Notes: a model not told the origin generated them from the letters alone. A stretch of DNA of 58,189 nucleotides from Comamonas testosteroni (GCF_000761245.1 NZ_AWOR01000058.1:1-58189), one strand, 5' to 3'. Shown: positions 52,293 to 58,189, counted from the first letter of the stretch. A program made the numbers and translations.

Positions 52293-53053
52293 TGATGAAG
52301 CAGGCCTTGTTGACTCTCCGTCACGCAACGCTGCCTCGCTTGGTGGCTGCAGGCCTTCTGGCCGGCTCTGCCGTCAGCGCCCATGCAGCCCTGTTTGGTG
52401 ATGACGAGGCGCGCCGCGCCATCATCGAACTGCGCCAGCGCGTTGACAGCCTGCAGCAATCGCAGGAGCAAACCCGCCGCAGCCTGCTGGACTTGCAGTC
52501 GCAGATCGAGTCGCTCAAGTCGGACCAGGCCAAGCTGCGAGGTCAGAACGAGCAACTGACACGCGACGCCGCAGAGTTGCAGCGCGGCCAGAAAGATCTG
52601 GCCAAGGGCTTTGACGAGCGACTGCGCCAGTTCGAGCCCGTCAGCGTGACTGTGGACGGCGTGGAGTTCACTGCCGATCGCAATGAGCAGCAGGAATTCG
52701 AGCAGGCTCTGGGCATGTTCCGTTCGGGCAAGTTCCCCGAGGCCGGTCAGGCCTTCGCCGCTTTCCTGCGCCAATGGCCCAAGAGCGGCTATACGCCGTC
52801 GGTGCGCTTTTGGCTGGGCAACTCGCAGTACGCCACGCGCGACTACAAGAATGCCATCGCCAATTTCCGCTCGGTCATGACCAATGCGCCCATGCATGCT
52901 CGTGCACCCGAAGCGGCCCTGTCCATCGCCAACTGTCTGGTGGAGCTCAAGGACACCAAGGCAGCTCGCAAGACCCTGGAAGAGCTGCTGCAAGCCTATC
53001 CGAACTCGGAAGCCGCAGGGATTGCCAAGTCCAAGCTGGCGACACTCAAATAA
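52292..53053 (+). CDS. cpoB: Cell division coordinator CpoB (YbgF)
   Basis: A 253-aa periplasmic protein that links peptidoglycan synthesis to outer membrane constriction. The signal peptide (LVAAGLLAGSAVSAHA) is followed by a coiled-coil trimerisation stretch (DDEARRAIIELRQRVDSLQQSQEQTRRSLLDLQSQIESLKSDQ). C-terminal TPR repeats follow (QQEFEQALGMFRSGKFPEAGQAFAAFLRQWPKSGYTPSVRFWLGNSQYATRDYKNAIANF). The ATG overlaps the pal stop by one base. Confidence 0.94.
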   Translation: MMKQALLTLRHATLPRLVAAGLLAGSAVSAHAALFGDDEARRAIIELRQRVDSLQQSQEQTRRSLLDLQSQIESLKSDQAKLRGQNEQLTRDAAELQRGQKDLAKGFDERLRQFEPVSVTVDGVEFTADRNEQQEFEQALGMFRSGKFPEAGQAFAAFLRQWPKSGYTPSVRFWLGNSQYATRDYKNAIANFRSVMTNAPMHARAPEAALSIANCLVELKDTKAARKTLEELLQAYPNSEAAGIAKSKLATLK

Positions 53054-53895
53054 TGGCCGAATATTCTCAGCCTCAAGCGGAAACAGCGCCCCAATCCGGC
53101 GCTGTTTTTTCTATGGAAGAAGCAGATGTGCAGCGCCGCTTTGGCGGTTTGGAGCGCCTCTACGGCGTGCAGGGGGCAGCCCGGATTCGTGCGGCCCATG
53201 TGGTGGTGGTCGGTGTGGGCGGAGTCGGCTCATGGACGGCGGAGGCTTTGGCGCGCAGCGGCGTGAGCCGCTTGACTCTGATCGATATGGACCATGTGGC
53301 CGAGTCCAATATCAATCGCCAGATCCACGCGCTGACCAGCACGGTGGGGCAGGCCAAGATCGATGCCATGCGTGATCGTATCGCCGAGATCAATCCAGCC
53401 TGCGAGGTCAATTGCATCGATGAATTTGTCGATCCAGACAACTGGCTGCAACTCTTGCCGGCCGATGCCGATGCGGTGATAGATGCTTGCGATCAGATCA
53501 AGGCCAAGGCCGAAATGGCGGCGCATGCGCGCAAGACCAAGCAGTGCTTTATCTCTGTTGGTGCTGCAGGCGGCAAGCGCATGGCCCACTTGGTGGACAT
53601 TGCAGACCTGAGTGCAACGACTCATGATCCGCTTCTATCGCAGCTGCGCTACCGATTGCGCAAGCAGTATGGCGCTCCCAAGGATGGCAAGCGCATGGGG
53701 GTGACTTGTGTGTTCAGCCGCGAGGCAGTTGCACCCCCTGATGCGTCTTGCTCGATCGAAGGCGGTGATGGCAGTCTCAACTGTCACGGCTATGGCTCGG
53801 TCGTGGCTGTAACAGCGACCTTTGGTCAGTGCGCAGCAGGCTGGGTACTTGATCAATTGGCTCGCAAACCCAGCCAGTCCAACGAATCCAACTAA
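53053..53895 (+). CDS. tcdA: tRNA threonylcarbamoyladenosine dehydratase
   Basis: A 280-aa E1-like enzyme that cyclises t6A to ct6A at position 37 of ANN-decoding tRNAs. ATP-binding GVGGVGSWTAEALARSGV, LIDMDHVAESNINRQIHAL and the C-terminal GDGSLNCHGYGSVVAVTATFGQ fit TcdA. ATG 53053 overlaps the cpoB stop. An in-frame ATG at 53113 would give 260 residues, closer to the E. coli N-terminus, and lies just after an intrinsic terminator (53082-53110). Neither start has a good ribosome site; coupling to cpoB favours 53053. tRNA-Lys(TTT), a substrate class of the enzyme, follows. Confidence 0.9.
   Translation: MAEYSQPQAETAPQSGAVFSMEEADVQRRFGGLERLYGVQGAARIRAAHVVVVGVGGVGSWTAEALARSGVSRLTLIDMDHVAESNINRQIHALTSTVGQAKIDAMRDRIAEINPACEVNCIDEFVDPDNWLQLLPADADAVIDACDQIKAKAEMAAHARKTKQCFISVGAAGGKRMAHLVDIADLSATTHDPLLSQLRYRLRKQYGAPKDGKRMGVTCVFSREAVAPPDASCSIEGGDGSLNCHGYGSVVAVTATFGQCAAGWVLDQLARKPSQSNESN
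53082..53110 (+). terminator. Intrinsic terminator after cpoB, inside the 5' part of tcdA
   Basis: AACAGCGCC (53082-53090) and GGCGCTGTT (53098-53106) form a perfect 9-bp stem with a 7-nt loop, merging into a T6 run. It lies 30 nt past the cpoB stop and within the longest tcdA reading frame. Confidence 0.8.
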
Positions 53896-53982
53896 TTCAA
53901 GAATTAGGCAAAGAGCCTGGAAAAATAGATTACAATAACGTCATTCCACTGATTAGGCAACTACTGCTTTTGATGTGTGGCA

Positions 53983-54058
53983 GGGTCTTTAGCTCAGTCG
54001 GTAGAGCAGCGGACTTTTAATCCGTTGGTCGCGAGTTCGAATCTCGCAGGACCCACCA
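53983..54058 (+). tRNA. tRNA-Lys (anticodon TTT)
   Basis: A 76-nt cloverleaf with encoded CCA. Acceptor GGGTCTT pairs with AGGACCC. The D-arm is GCTC/GAGC, the anticodon stem GCGGA/TCCGT with loop CTTTTAA (anticodon TTT, Lys), and the T-arm GCGAG-TTCGAAT-CTCGC. It is the likely integration site of the element that begins just downstream. Confidence 0.97.
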
Positions 54059-54067
54059 AAGATAGCA

Positions 54068-54096
54068 AGGCTCCGTAGCGATACGGAGCCTTTTTC
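54068..54096 (+). terminator. Intrinsic terminator of tRNA-Lys
   Basis: AGGCTCCGTA (54068-54077) and TACGGAGCCT (54082-54091) form a 10-bp stem with a GCGA loop, followed by a T-run. An outer GATAGCAA / TTGCTATC pair (54061-54068, 54099-54106) adds symmetry. It also lies just past the integrase stop on the other strand. Confidence 0.85.
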
Positions 54097-54128
54097 TTTT
54101 GCTATCAATTAAGCAGCAAGAATCAAAT

Positions 54129-55142
54129 TCAAGCTGCTTTTCTTTTGGCTGGTGTGCGGATTTTTTTGCCAACCAACGCAACAGCGGTCTGAAGAGTCTG
54201 GGTCGCAAGGTGGCTGTAGCGCTTGGTGCTGACTGCCGACTTGTGCCCTAATACCCCGCCAACTGTGTAGAGATCAACTCCGGCGTTGATCATCTCGCTC
54301 GCCGTGCTGTGCCGCAAGTCGTGCAGCCTGGCATGACCGAACCCAGCCGCCCGGGCGCCAGCCTTGAATGCCTTGCTAACCGTCCATTTTGTCGGCTTCA
54401 CCGGCCAAAGGGTGGGGTTGCGCACGATGTGGGCGACTCGGGGGTGAATAGGAACAGCGCGGGGCTGCCCGTTCTTGGTGTGCTGGCTGCTCAGCTCAAA
54501 CACATCGCCGCCGTAGGCAACCTGGGCCAGTCCCACCTCGGCCGCCCGCATTCCACTATAGAACGCAATGCGGATAGCGGCCCTCTCCTTGCCGGGCCGG
54601 ATCTTAGAACAGATCTTGAGGAACTCGGCGCGCCCCAGGTAGACATGACGCTCGTTGCGCACCTTCGGCATGCTGACGCGCTCTGCGGGGTTTCGGTCTC
54701 CAAGTCCATGGTGCTTCCATGCATAGCGGCAAGCCGCCCGAAGGTAAGAGAGCCGGTTGCGCACCGTTGCCGCAGACATTAGCTTCTTGTCGTCGCCCAC
54801 AGGCCGGTAGCTGATGGCGATGGCTGGCAGAGCTGAAAACGGCTTCCCAGCATAGGCGCTGTAGCAGGCCTTGAGCTCACGCACTATGTTCTCATAGCTC
54901 TTGAGAGCCGGTGCGTGGTACTTCAGATAGAGCAGCACCGCATCTTCAATCAATGGCTCGGGCTTGCTGACACCAGTCGCAATCGAGTGGAGTCGCTTGG
55001 TCTCTTCGAGGTCGAACTTTTGGGCCTCGGCTTTGGTGTAGCCTTTTGGAAGAAGGCGGCTAGCCCGCTGCCGCTGGCCCGCAATAACCTGGTCGAACTC
55101 AAAGCGCCAACGCTGGTTGCGGGAGTCGAAACGGATCGGCAT
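54129..55142 (-). CDS. Tyrosine site-specific integrase of a tRNA-Lys-associated element
   Basis: A 337-aa phage-type recombinase. The N-terminal arm-binding region (DSRNQRWRFEFDQVIAGQRQRASRLLPKGYTKAEAQ) precedes a SAM-like core-binding domain and the catalytic domain: Arg in AFYSGMRAAEVGLA, HDLRHSTASEMINAG (His-x-x-Arg), and the Tyr region LGHKSAVSTKRYSH. It ends 71 nt from the tRNA-Lys 3' end and points toward it, the normal layout for an integrase at an attachment site within a tRNA gene. Confidence 0.93.
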   Translation of the reverse strand: MPIRFDSRNQRWRFEFDQVIAGQRQRASRLLPKGYTKAEAQKFDLEETKRLHSIATGVSKPEPLIEDAVLLYLKYHAPALKSYENIVRELKACYSAYAGKPFSALPAIAISYRPVGDDKKLMSAATVRNRLSYLRAACRYAWKHHGLGDRNPAERVSMPKVRNERHVYLGRAEFLKICSKIRPGKERAAIRIAFYSGMRAAEVGLAQVAYGGDVFELSSQHTKNGQPRAVPIHPRVAHIVRNPTLWPVKPTKWTVSKAFKAGARAAGFGHARLHDLRHSTASEMINAGVDLYTVGGVLGHKSAVSTKRYSHLATQTLQTAVALVGKKIRTPAKRKAA

Positions 55143-55288
55143 GATTTTTTGTATTCCTCTATGTCAGATTCTTCAAAGCGCACAGCACTACCGAATCGGT
55201 AGCAGTGCAGGCGCCCGGATTTTGCGAGTTCATAGACGGTACGCTCGCTAAGTCCGAGCATCCCGGCAACGGCTTTTGCATCAAGCAT
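54950..55288 (-). CDS. AlpA/MerR-type helix-turn-helix protein, possible excisionase
   Basis: A small DNA-binding protein of up to 112 aa. Residues 1-50 form a MerR-like HTH (MLDAKAVAGMLGLSERTVYELAKSGRLHCYRFGSAVRFEESDIEEYKKSCR), the kind used by AlpA and phage excisionases. GGAGG lies 6 nt before the ATG. Oddity: the frame runs 193 nt into the integrase gene in another frame, and its Ser/Arg-rich tail looks like overlap shadow, so the functional part is the N-terminal half. It is probably cotranscribed with the integrase. Confidence 0.78.
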   Translation of the reverse strand: MLDAKAVAGMLGLSERTVYELAKSGRLHCYRFGSAVRFEESDIEEYKKSCRSVSTPATSVGALSSTRLLRASGSGLAAFFQKATPKPRPKSSTSKRPSDSTRLRLVSASPSH

Positions 55289-55306
55289 CTAGGCCTCCAG
55301 AATGAG

Positions 55307-55326
55307 AAAAGCCCGCAGCGGCGGGC
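55307..55326 (-). terminator. Intrinsic terminator after the DGR reverse transcriptase
   Basis: On the minus strand, GCCCGC and GCGGGC form a 6-bp stem with a 4-nt loop (55311-55326), followed by TTTT. It lies 4 bases beyond the RT stop codon and separates the DGR from the HTH-integrase pair. Confidence 0.78.
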
Positions 55327-55330
55327 TGGG

Positions 55331-56431
55331 TCAGTGATGTTTGCGAAACGCTTTGGTGAGGTGCAGCCCTTCAATGGCGTGACCGCGCTTGAGCAGCGCC
55401 CGACAAATGAGCGCTTGCTCGTTGTGACTTGCACTGGACTGGCACACCAGGCCCAGATAGCTGTTTCCGCTGGCGTAGACCTCATCTGCAGGCATGGTCT
55501 CGATTCGGGCCAGCGCCTGCTGCAGAGTCTTGGGGCGCGTCGTGCGGCGCCATGGGTAGATGGTCTGGCCCACGTAGTCAATGCCGCGACTGATGGGCTG
55601 CAGCACCGTCTTGCGCGGATTCAGGCGCAGCCCCAGGCTGGGCAGGAATGCACTGATGCTCGCCAGCGCGCCATTGAGCCACTGGGGCGACTCGTGTAGC
55701 AGCACCATGTCATCGACATAGCGCGTGTAGTGCCTGACCTTGATGCGGTGCTTTGCATGCTGGTCCAGCTCGTCGAGCAGCACATTGGCAAAGAACTGGC
55801 TGCTCAGGTTGCCTATGGGTAGGCCGCAGTAGGGTGCGGCATTGACAAGGCGCTTGTGCACTGGAACGGCGGCTAGTGTCTCTGGGCTGCCGCGCTGCAC
55901 AAAGTCGGCGCGCGGATCGTTGAAGAGAATGATCTTGGCCAAGCCGCGCCACCAGCGCTCCGGGATCTGCTTGACCAACAGCGGCCAGACGATGCGCTTA
56001 TCGATGGAGACAAAGAAGTTAGCCAGATCAATCTTCAGGTAATGCCCAGGCACCGACCAGTTTTGAGTCTGGCTTCGCACCTTAGCCTCTAGTCGTGAGG
56101 CTGCGTACAGTGTGCCGCGCCCAGGAATGCCGGCGCAAGAGTCAGCGATAAAGCGGCGGTGGAACCGATCGGCGATCTGGTTGTAGAGCAGATGGTGCAC
56201 GATGCGGTCTCGGAATTGAGCGGCCCAGACTTCGCGCGGCCGTGGCCGGCTGATCGCAAAGCAGATGGATGGGCCGGGCCGATAGCTGCCATCCTGCAGC
56301 TCTTCATGCAGCTGCATGAGGTTGTGCTCCAGCGCCTGCTCGAACAGCAGAGCGCTGGCCGTGGTTCGTTTGTGCTGGCGGCAGTCGAAATACGCCTGCA
56401 CCAGCTTCGCGAGCGAATAGCCAGTATCCAT
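55331..56431 (-). CDS. Diversity-generating retroelement reverse transcriptase
   Basis: A 366-aa reverse transcriptase that copies the template repeat RNA with errors at adenines. The catalytic motif is HYTRYVDDMVLL (YxDD form YVDD). The domain-4 motif is GLPIGNLSSQFFANVLLDELDQ; the GNxxSQ form separates DGR RTs from group II intron RTs (usually QGxxxSP). Other RT blocks are visible: SYRPGPSICFAISRPRPREVWAAQFRDRIVHHLLYNQI and HYLKIDLANFFVSIDKRI. There is no maturase or endonuclease domain. The ATG is 18 nt after the end of the TR, so the 5' part of the gene lies where the TR RNA spacer would be. Confidence 0.95.
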   Translation of the reverse strand: MDTGYSLAKLVQAYFDCRQHKRTTASALLFEQALEHNLMQLHEELQDGSYRPGPSICFAISRPRPREVWAAQFRDRIVHHLLYNQIADRFHRRFIADSCAGIPGRGTLYAASRLEAKVRSQTQNWSVPGHYLKIDLANFFVSIDKRIVWPLLVKQIPERWWRGLAKIILFNDPRADFVQRGSPETLAAVPVHKRLVNAAPYCGLPIGNLSSQFFANVLLDELDQHAKHRIKVRHYTRYVDDMVLLHESPQWLNGALASISAFLPSLGLRLNPRKTVLQPISRGIDYVGQTIYPWRRTTRPKTLQQALARIETMPADEVYASGNSYLGLVCQSSASHNEQALICRALLKRGHAIEGLHLTKAFRKHH

Positions 56432-56449
56432 AAAGTTTCTCGGTGGAGT

Positions 56450-56528
56450 CTGCGGACGGGACGAACTCTGAACTCGTTGTTCCGGTTGTTGTTGTTCGTG
56501 TTTCCGTTCTCAAAATCGACGGCCCAGG
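56450..56528 (-). repeat. DGR template repeat (TR), 79 bp
   Basis: It is aligned without gaps to VR1 (57096-57174) and VR2 (57531-57609). On the coding strand it reads from TGGGCCGTCGATTTTGAG through a run of AAC codons to GTTCGTCCCGTCCGCAG. In the VR frame it contains eight AAC codons (Asn), each able to change at two adenines. Of its 24 adenines, 15 are substituted in at least one VR; none of the other 55 positions is. It is in the avd-RT spacer, the classic TR position. Confidence 0.96.
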
Positions 56529-56549
56529 TGTGCCGAGCTGGTCACGTCG

Positions 56550-56571
56550 GCCCGCTGAGCTTTCAGCGGGC
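56550..56571 (-). other. Stem-loop between avd and TR
   Basis: GCCCGCTGA and TCAGCGGGC form a perfect 9-bp stem with a 4-nt loop, 22 nt upstream (transcription sense) of the TR. It may shape the TR RNA or separate the avd message from it. Confidence 0.6.
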
Positions 56572-56584
56572 AAACTGCGCGGGA

Positions 56585-57046
56585 TCACTGCAGATGGGTC
56601 CGCTGATATCCCTGTTGCGCCTTTCGGTGGGCTTGTGGCCCAGCGGCTCGACCAGATTCCAAGGCGCTTTGGCCGGACTGCCTTGACGGTCCGGCAGCGT
56701 GCGCGCGTTCCGAGTGCCTCTGCCAGCCGGTGGCTTGTTTGCCGATGCTGTCCGTGATGGCGATAGCGCGGCTGTACTGATTGACCGAAATCAACCGTAG
56801 ATCCACGGCCAGGCGCAACGAGAGATTGACGGTCTCGATCTCCATGCGCATGCGCTGCAGGACTGCGGCTTTGTCCACGCTGGTGTTGGCCTCGTAGGTG
56901 CGCATGACCAGCGCCATGCACCGGCGCCGCAGCTCGGCTCCGAAGTCGGCCTTGAAGTTCCTGGGCATGTTGGCCACCAGTAGAGTGACCAGCTTGCTCA
57001 GGTCATAGGTGGATTTGTAGATTTCGGTGTCAGTATGAAGTGCCAT
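56585..57046 (-). CDS. avd: DGR accessory variability determinant (Avd), four-helix-bundle protein
   Basis: A 153-aa, basic, helical protein. The first ~115 residues look like Avd: IYKSTYDLSKLVTLLVANMPRNFKADFGAELRRRCMALVMRTYEAN, then VLQRMRMEIETVNLSLRLAVDLRLISVNQYSRAIAITDSIGKQATGW, four amphipathic helices with many Arg/Lys. Avd pentamers bind the RT and nucleic acid and are needed for mutagenic retrohoming in the Bordetella phage system. The last ~40 residues (Gln/Arg/His-rich) are atypical and may be unstructured. It sits between VR1 and TR, as in Bordetella phage BPP-1. Confidence 0.88.
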   Translation of the reverse strand: MALHTDTEIYKSTYDLSKLVTLLVANMPRNFKADFGAELRRRCMALVMRTYEANTSVDKAAVLQRMRMEIETVNLSLRLAVDLRLISVNQYSRAIAITDSIGKQATGWQRHSERAHAAGPSRQSGQSALESGRAAGPQAHRKAQQGYQRTHLQ

Positions 57047-57052
57047 GCCAAG

Positions 57053-57067
57053 GCGGGCTACGCCCGC
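57053..57067 (-). promoter_or_regulatory. GC hairpin downstream of VR1, candidate DGR target-recognition structure
   Basis: GCGGGC and GCCCGC form a 6-bp stem with a 3-nt loop, 28 bp past the end of VR1 (transcription sense). In the Bordetella phage DGR a short GC hairpin just downstream of VR is required for efficient retrohoming. The match here is positional only. Confidence 0.5.
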
Positions 57068-57073
57068 AAATTG

Positions 57074-57475
57074 TTAAATCGCTGAAGCGGGAAAACTGCG
57101 GACGGGACGAACTCTGAACTCGTTGGTCCGGTTGTCGTTGAACGTGTGTCCGCGCTCAAAATCGACGGCCCAGGCCCAGTGCTCACCATCCGGAGTGCGT
57201 GACCAGTACCAGCCGTCGGTATCGAAGAACTCGCGGCTGTTGATATAGGCCAGCATCAGGTCTTCTTTGTCGGGAGCGCGCCAGTCGCGAAAGCCGTTAA
57301 GCTCATCGCCTTCGGCCACCACCTTCTCCACCCGGCTGAATGGGATGTCGGTGTGGTCGAACTCAATGCCGCCTGGAATGACGACGTGGTGCACCAGGCC
57401 GTCGATCAGGCGGCTGCCGATGAAGATGCCGCCCTGTTCAGGCCAGGGCTGATTGATTGCGGGTGTGGTGCTCAT
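57074..57475 (-). CDS. DGR variable protein 1 (C-type-lectin-like, DUF1566-type)
   Basis: A 133-aa target protein. Its C-terminal half has a C-type-lectin-like/DUF1566 pattern (FRDWRAPDKEDLMLAYIN, DGWYWS, WAWAVDFE, RVRPVRSF). The VR covers residues from WAVDFE to RPVR, with changes from the TR Asn codons giving R, H, F, N, D, N, T, N. GGAG lies 6 nt before the ATG at 57475, which is therefore preferred over 57487. It shares architecture with the neighbouring VP2, suggesting tandem duplication of a receptor-binding module. It is probably a virion or surface binding protein; the ligand is unknown. Confidence 0.88.
   Translation of the reverse strand: MSTTPAINQPWPEQGGIFIGSRLIDGLVHHVVIPGGIEFDHTDIPFSRVEKVVAEGDELNGFRDWRAPDKEDLMLAYINSREFFDTDGWYWSRTPDGEHWAWAVDFERGHTFNDNRTNEFRVRPVRSFPASAI
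57096..57174 (-). repeat. DGR variable repeat 1 (VR1)
   Basis: It has the same length as the TR with 7 substitutions, all at TR adenines (alignment positions 31, 41, 46, 47, 53, 58 and 59 counted on the plus strand from 57096). It is located at the 3' end of variable protein 1. Confidence 0.96.
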
Positions 57476-57517
57476 TGGATGCTCCATTGGTGGAATTGAA
57501 GGGAATGGCTGAAGGGA

Positions 57518-58105
57518 TCAATAGATGAATCTGCGGACGGGACGAACTCCGAACCCGCGGCTCCGGTCGTTGACGTCCGTGCGTCCGTACTCAAAATCGA
57601 CGGCCCAGGCGGTGCTCTGGCCGTAGTTGGTGCTACTCCAGTACCAACTCTCATCACCGAATAGATGAGGCACATTTGCAGCGGCCAGTTGCAGCTCGCG
57701 GCGGGCTGGGAGGTAGAAGTCCTTGTGCTCGTCTGCTGAGTGCGTGGTGGCCAGCTTTGCGGCTTGGCAGTCGTTGACCAGTCGCCGAGTGTTATCCAGG
57801 CCATCCCAGTGGGACAGGTCACGTTCACCATCCGGGCCCCACTTGGCGGAGCCGGCGTCCTTGGCATCGCCGAAGTCGGACACGATCAGTCCATAGATCG
57901 TTCCGTCGTCGCCGCGCATGTCACCAGCATAGAAGCCGCCTTGGTTGGGCCAGTAGCTACCAATCTGCGGCTTGTCGTCTGGCTGGACTGCGACTGCCGG
58001 GGCTTCGGCGCGGCCAATGCTTTGCATGAGCCGCTCCATGCTTACCATGACATCAGCAGTTGCAGTTGGCGGAAGGATGATGACGTTCTGTGTATGAATC
58101 TGCAC
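57518..58105 (-). CDS. DGR variable protein 2 (C-type-lectin-like, DUF1566-type)
   Basis: A 195-aa target protein, longer than VP1 at the N-terminus. DUF1566-like features: YWPNQGGFYAGDMRGDDGTIYGLIVSD, KDFYLPARRELQLAA, ESWYWSSTNYGQSTAWAVDFEYG and the end GFGVRPVRRFIY. The VR residues derived from TR Asn codons are Y, R, D, V, N, D, S, R, plus E-to-G and R-to-G changes. The start is GTG at 58105 with AAAGGAGAACCTT before it. It is the most upstream visible gene of the DGR cassette, 42 nt before VP1's ATG. Confidence 0.9.
   Translation of the reverse strand: MQIHTQNVIILPPTATADVMVSMERLMQSIGRAEAPAVAVQPDDKPQIGSYWPNQGGFYAGDMRGDDGTIYGLIVSDFGDAKDAGSAKWGPDGERDLSHWDGLDNTRRLVNDCQAAKLATTHSADEHKDFYLPARRELQLAAANVPHLFGDESWYWSSTNYGQSTAWAVDFEYGRTDVNDRSRGFGVRPVRRFIY
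57531..57609 (-). repeat. DGR variable repeat 2 (VR2)
   Basis: It has the same length as the TR with 12 substitutions, all at TR adenines (plus-strand positions 20, 25, 28, 29, 31, 38, 43, 44, 47, 52, 53 and 59 from 57531). It ends in the last coding bases of variable protein 2. Confidence 0.96.
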
Positions 58106-58126
58106 AAGGTTCTCCTTTGGGTAAAG

Positions 58127-58148
58127 AAAAGCCCGCTCAGTGGCGGGC
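58127..58148 (-). terminator. Intrinsic terminator upstream of the DGR cassette
   Basis: On the minus strand, GCCCGC and GCGGGC form a 6-bp stem with a 6-nt loop followed by TTTT. It lies just beyond the stop of the gene at the right edge and before the GTG of variable protein 2, so the DGR cassette probably has its own promoter. Confidence 0.7.
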
Positions 58149-58165
58149 AGTGATTGGCGGGTTGG

Positions 58166-58189
58166 TCAAGCCACTTTGCGCAGCTTGGC
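58166..58189 (-). CDS. 3' end of an element gene running off the window
   Basis: An open minus-strand frame enters from the right edge and ends ...AKLRKVA-stop (TGA at 58168-58166), 18 bases before a terminator. Only seven residues are visible, so no function can be given; the position suggests the next gene of the same integrated element. Confidence 0.4.
   Translation of the reverse strand, partial: AKLRKVA

Noticed and set aside
56304..56921. 205-aa open frame crossing avd, the stem-loop and the TR
   Set aside because: It overlaps avd in another frame and runs through the TR and into the RT gene; its sequence is the shadow of these features.
1..58189. CRISPR array
   Set aside because: No series of short direct repeats with regular unique spacers was seen; the only tandem repeat is the coding 108-bp duplication at 8864-9079.

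Overview
The window looks like a chromosomal segment of a betaproteobacterium of the Comamonadaceae, most likely Comamonas or a close relative. The signs are high GC, the gene set (Bug-family receptor, DUF4148 protein, Burkholderia-type porin, XdhC/CoxLMS-type hydroxylase) and intergenic palindromes built on TTGATAGCTGCTAGCGC. The genus is inferred from gene content and codon use; no search was run.

Layout. 1-8279: the 3' end of a giant adhesin (cadherin-like and VWA domains), then a type I secretion set (TolC-like, LapB-like ABC, HlyD-like) and a BamE-like protein. 8788-10614: a DUF4148 protein with an internal duplication, and a porin. 10718-19735: an aromatic or N-heterocycle catabolic region with a CoxG-like protein, a three-subunit molybdenum hydroxylase, a Bug solute receptor, a divergent MarR regulator with an 18-bp perfect palindrome as likely operator, an FAD monooxygenase and a divergent AraC regulator. 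19882-25593 (minus strand): iron uptake, with a TonB siderophore receptor, DUF4198, DUF3325, PepSY and DUF3649 membrane proteins. 26059-37064 (plus strand): FecI sigma, FecR, an STN-containing TonB receptor of heme type, two secreted GloVer-repeat proteins with GlyGly-CTERM tails, heme oxygenase, GspN, DUF454 and a rhombosortase. Two Fur-box-like sites lie between the two iron clusters. 37260-42122: a hydrolase, a thioesterase-GNAT fusion, a 26-aa membrane microprotein, a secreted HbpS/GlcG-like protein and a FixLJ-like two-component pair. 42188-53895: housekeeping genes (ygfZ, mltG, tmk, holB, pilZ-like, tatD, ankyrin protein, msbA, tolB-pal-cpoB, tcdA). 53983-58189: tRNA-Lys(TTT), then the end of an integrated element with a tyrosine integrase, an AlpA-like protein and a complete diversity-generating retroelement (DGR).

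Two systems stand out. The first is the DGR: RT, a template repeat (TR), an Avd protein and two separate variable proteins. The two variable repeats differ from the 79-bp TR at 7 and 12 positions, and all 19 differences fall on TR adenines (coding strand). The second is the 26-37 kb heme locus. It combines FecI/FecR signalling, a heme-type receptor and heme oxygenase with a rhombosortase, two of its likely substrates and a type II secretion GspN, which suggests surface-processed, T2SS-exported helper proteins for heme capture.

The adhesin is cut at the left edge and the integrated element runs off the right edge.
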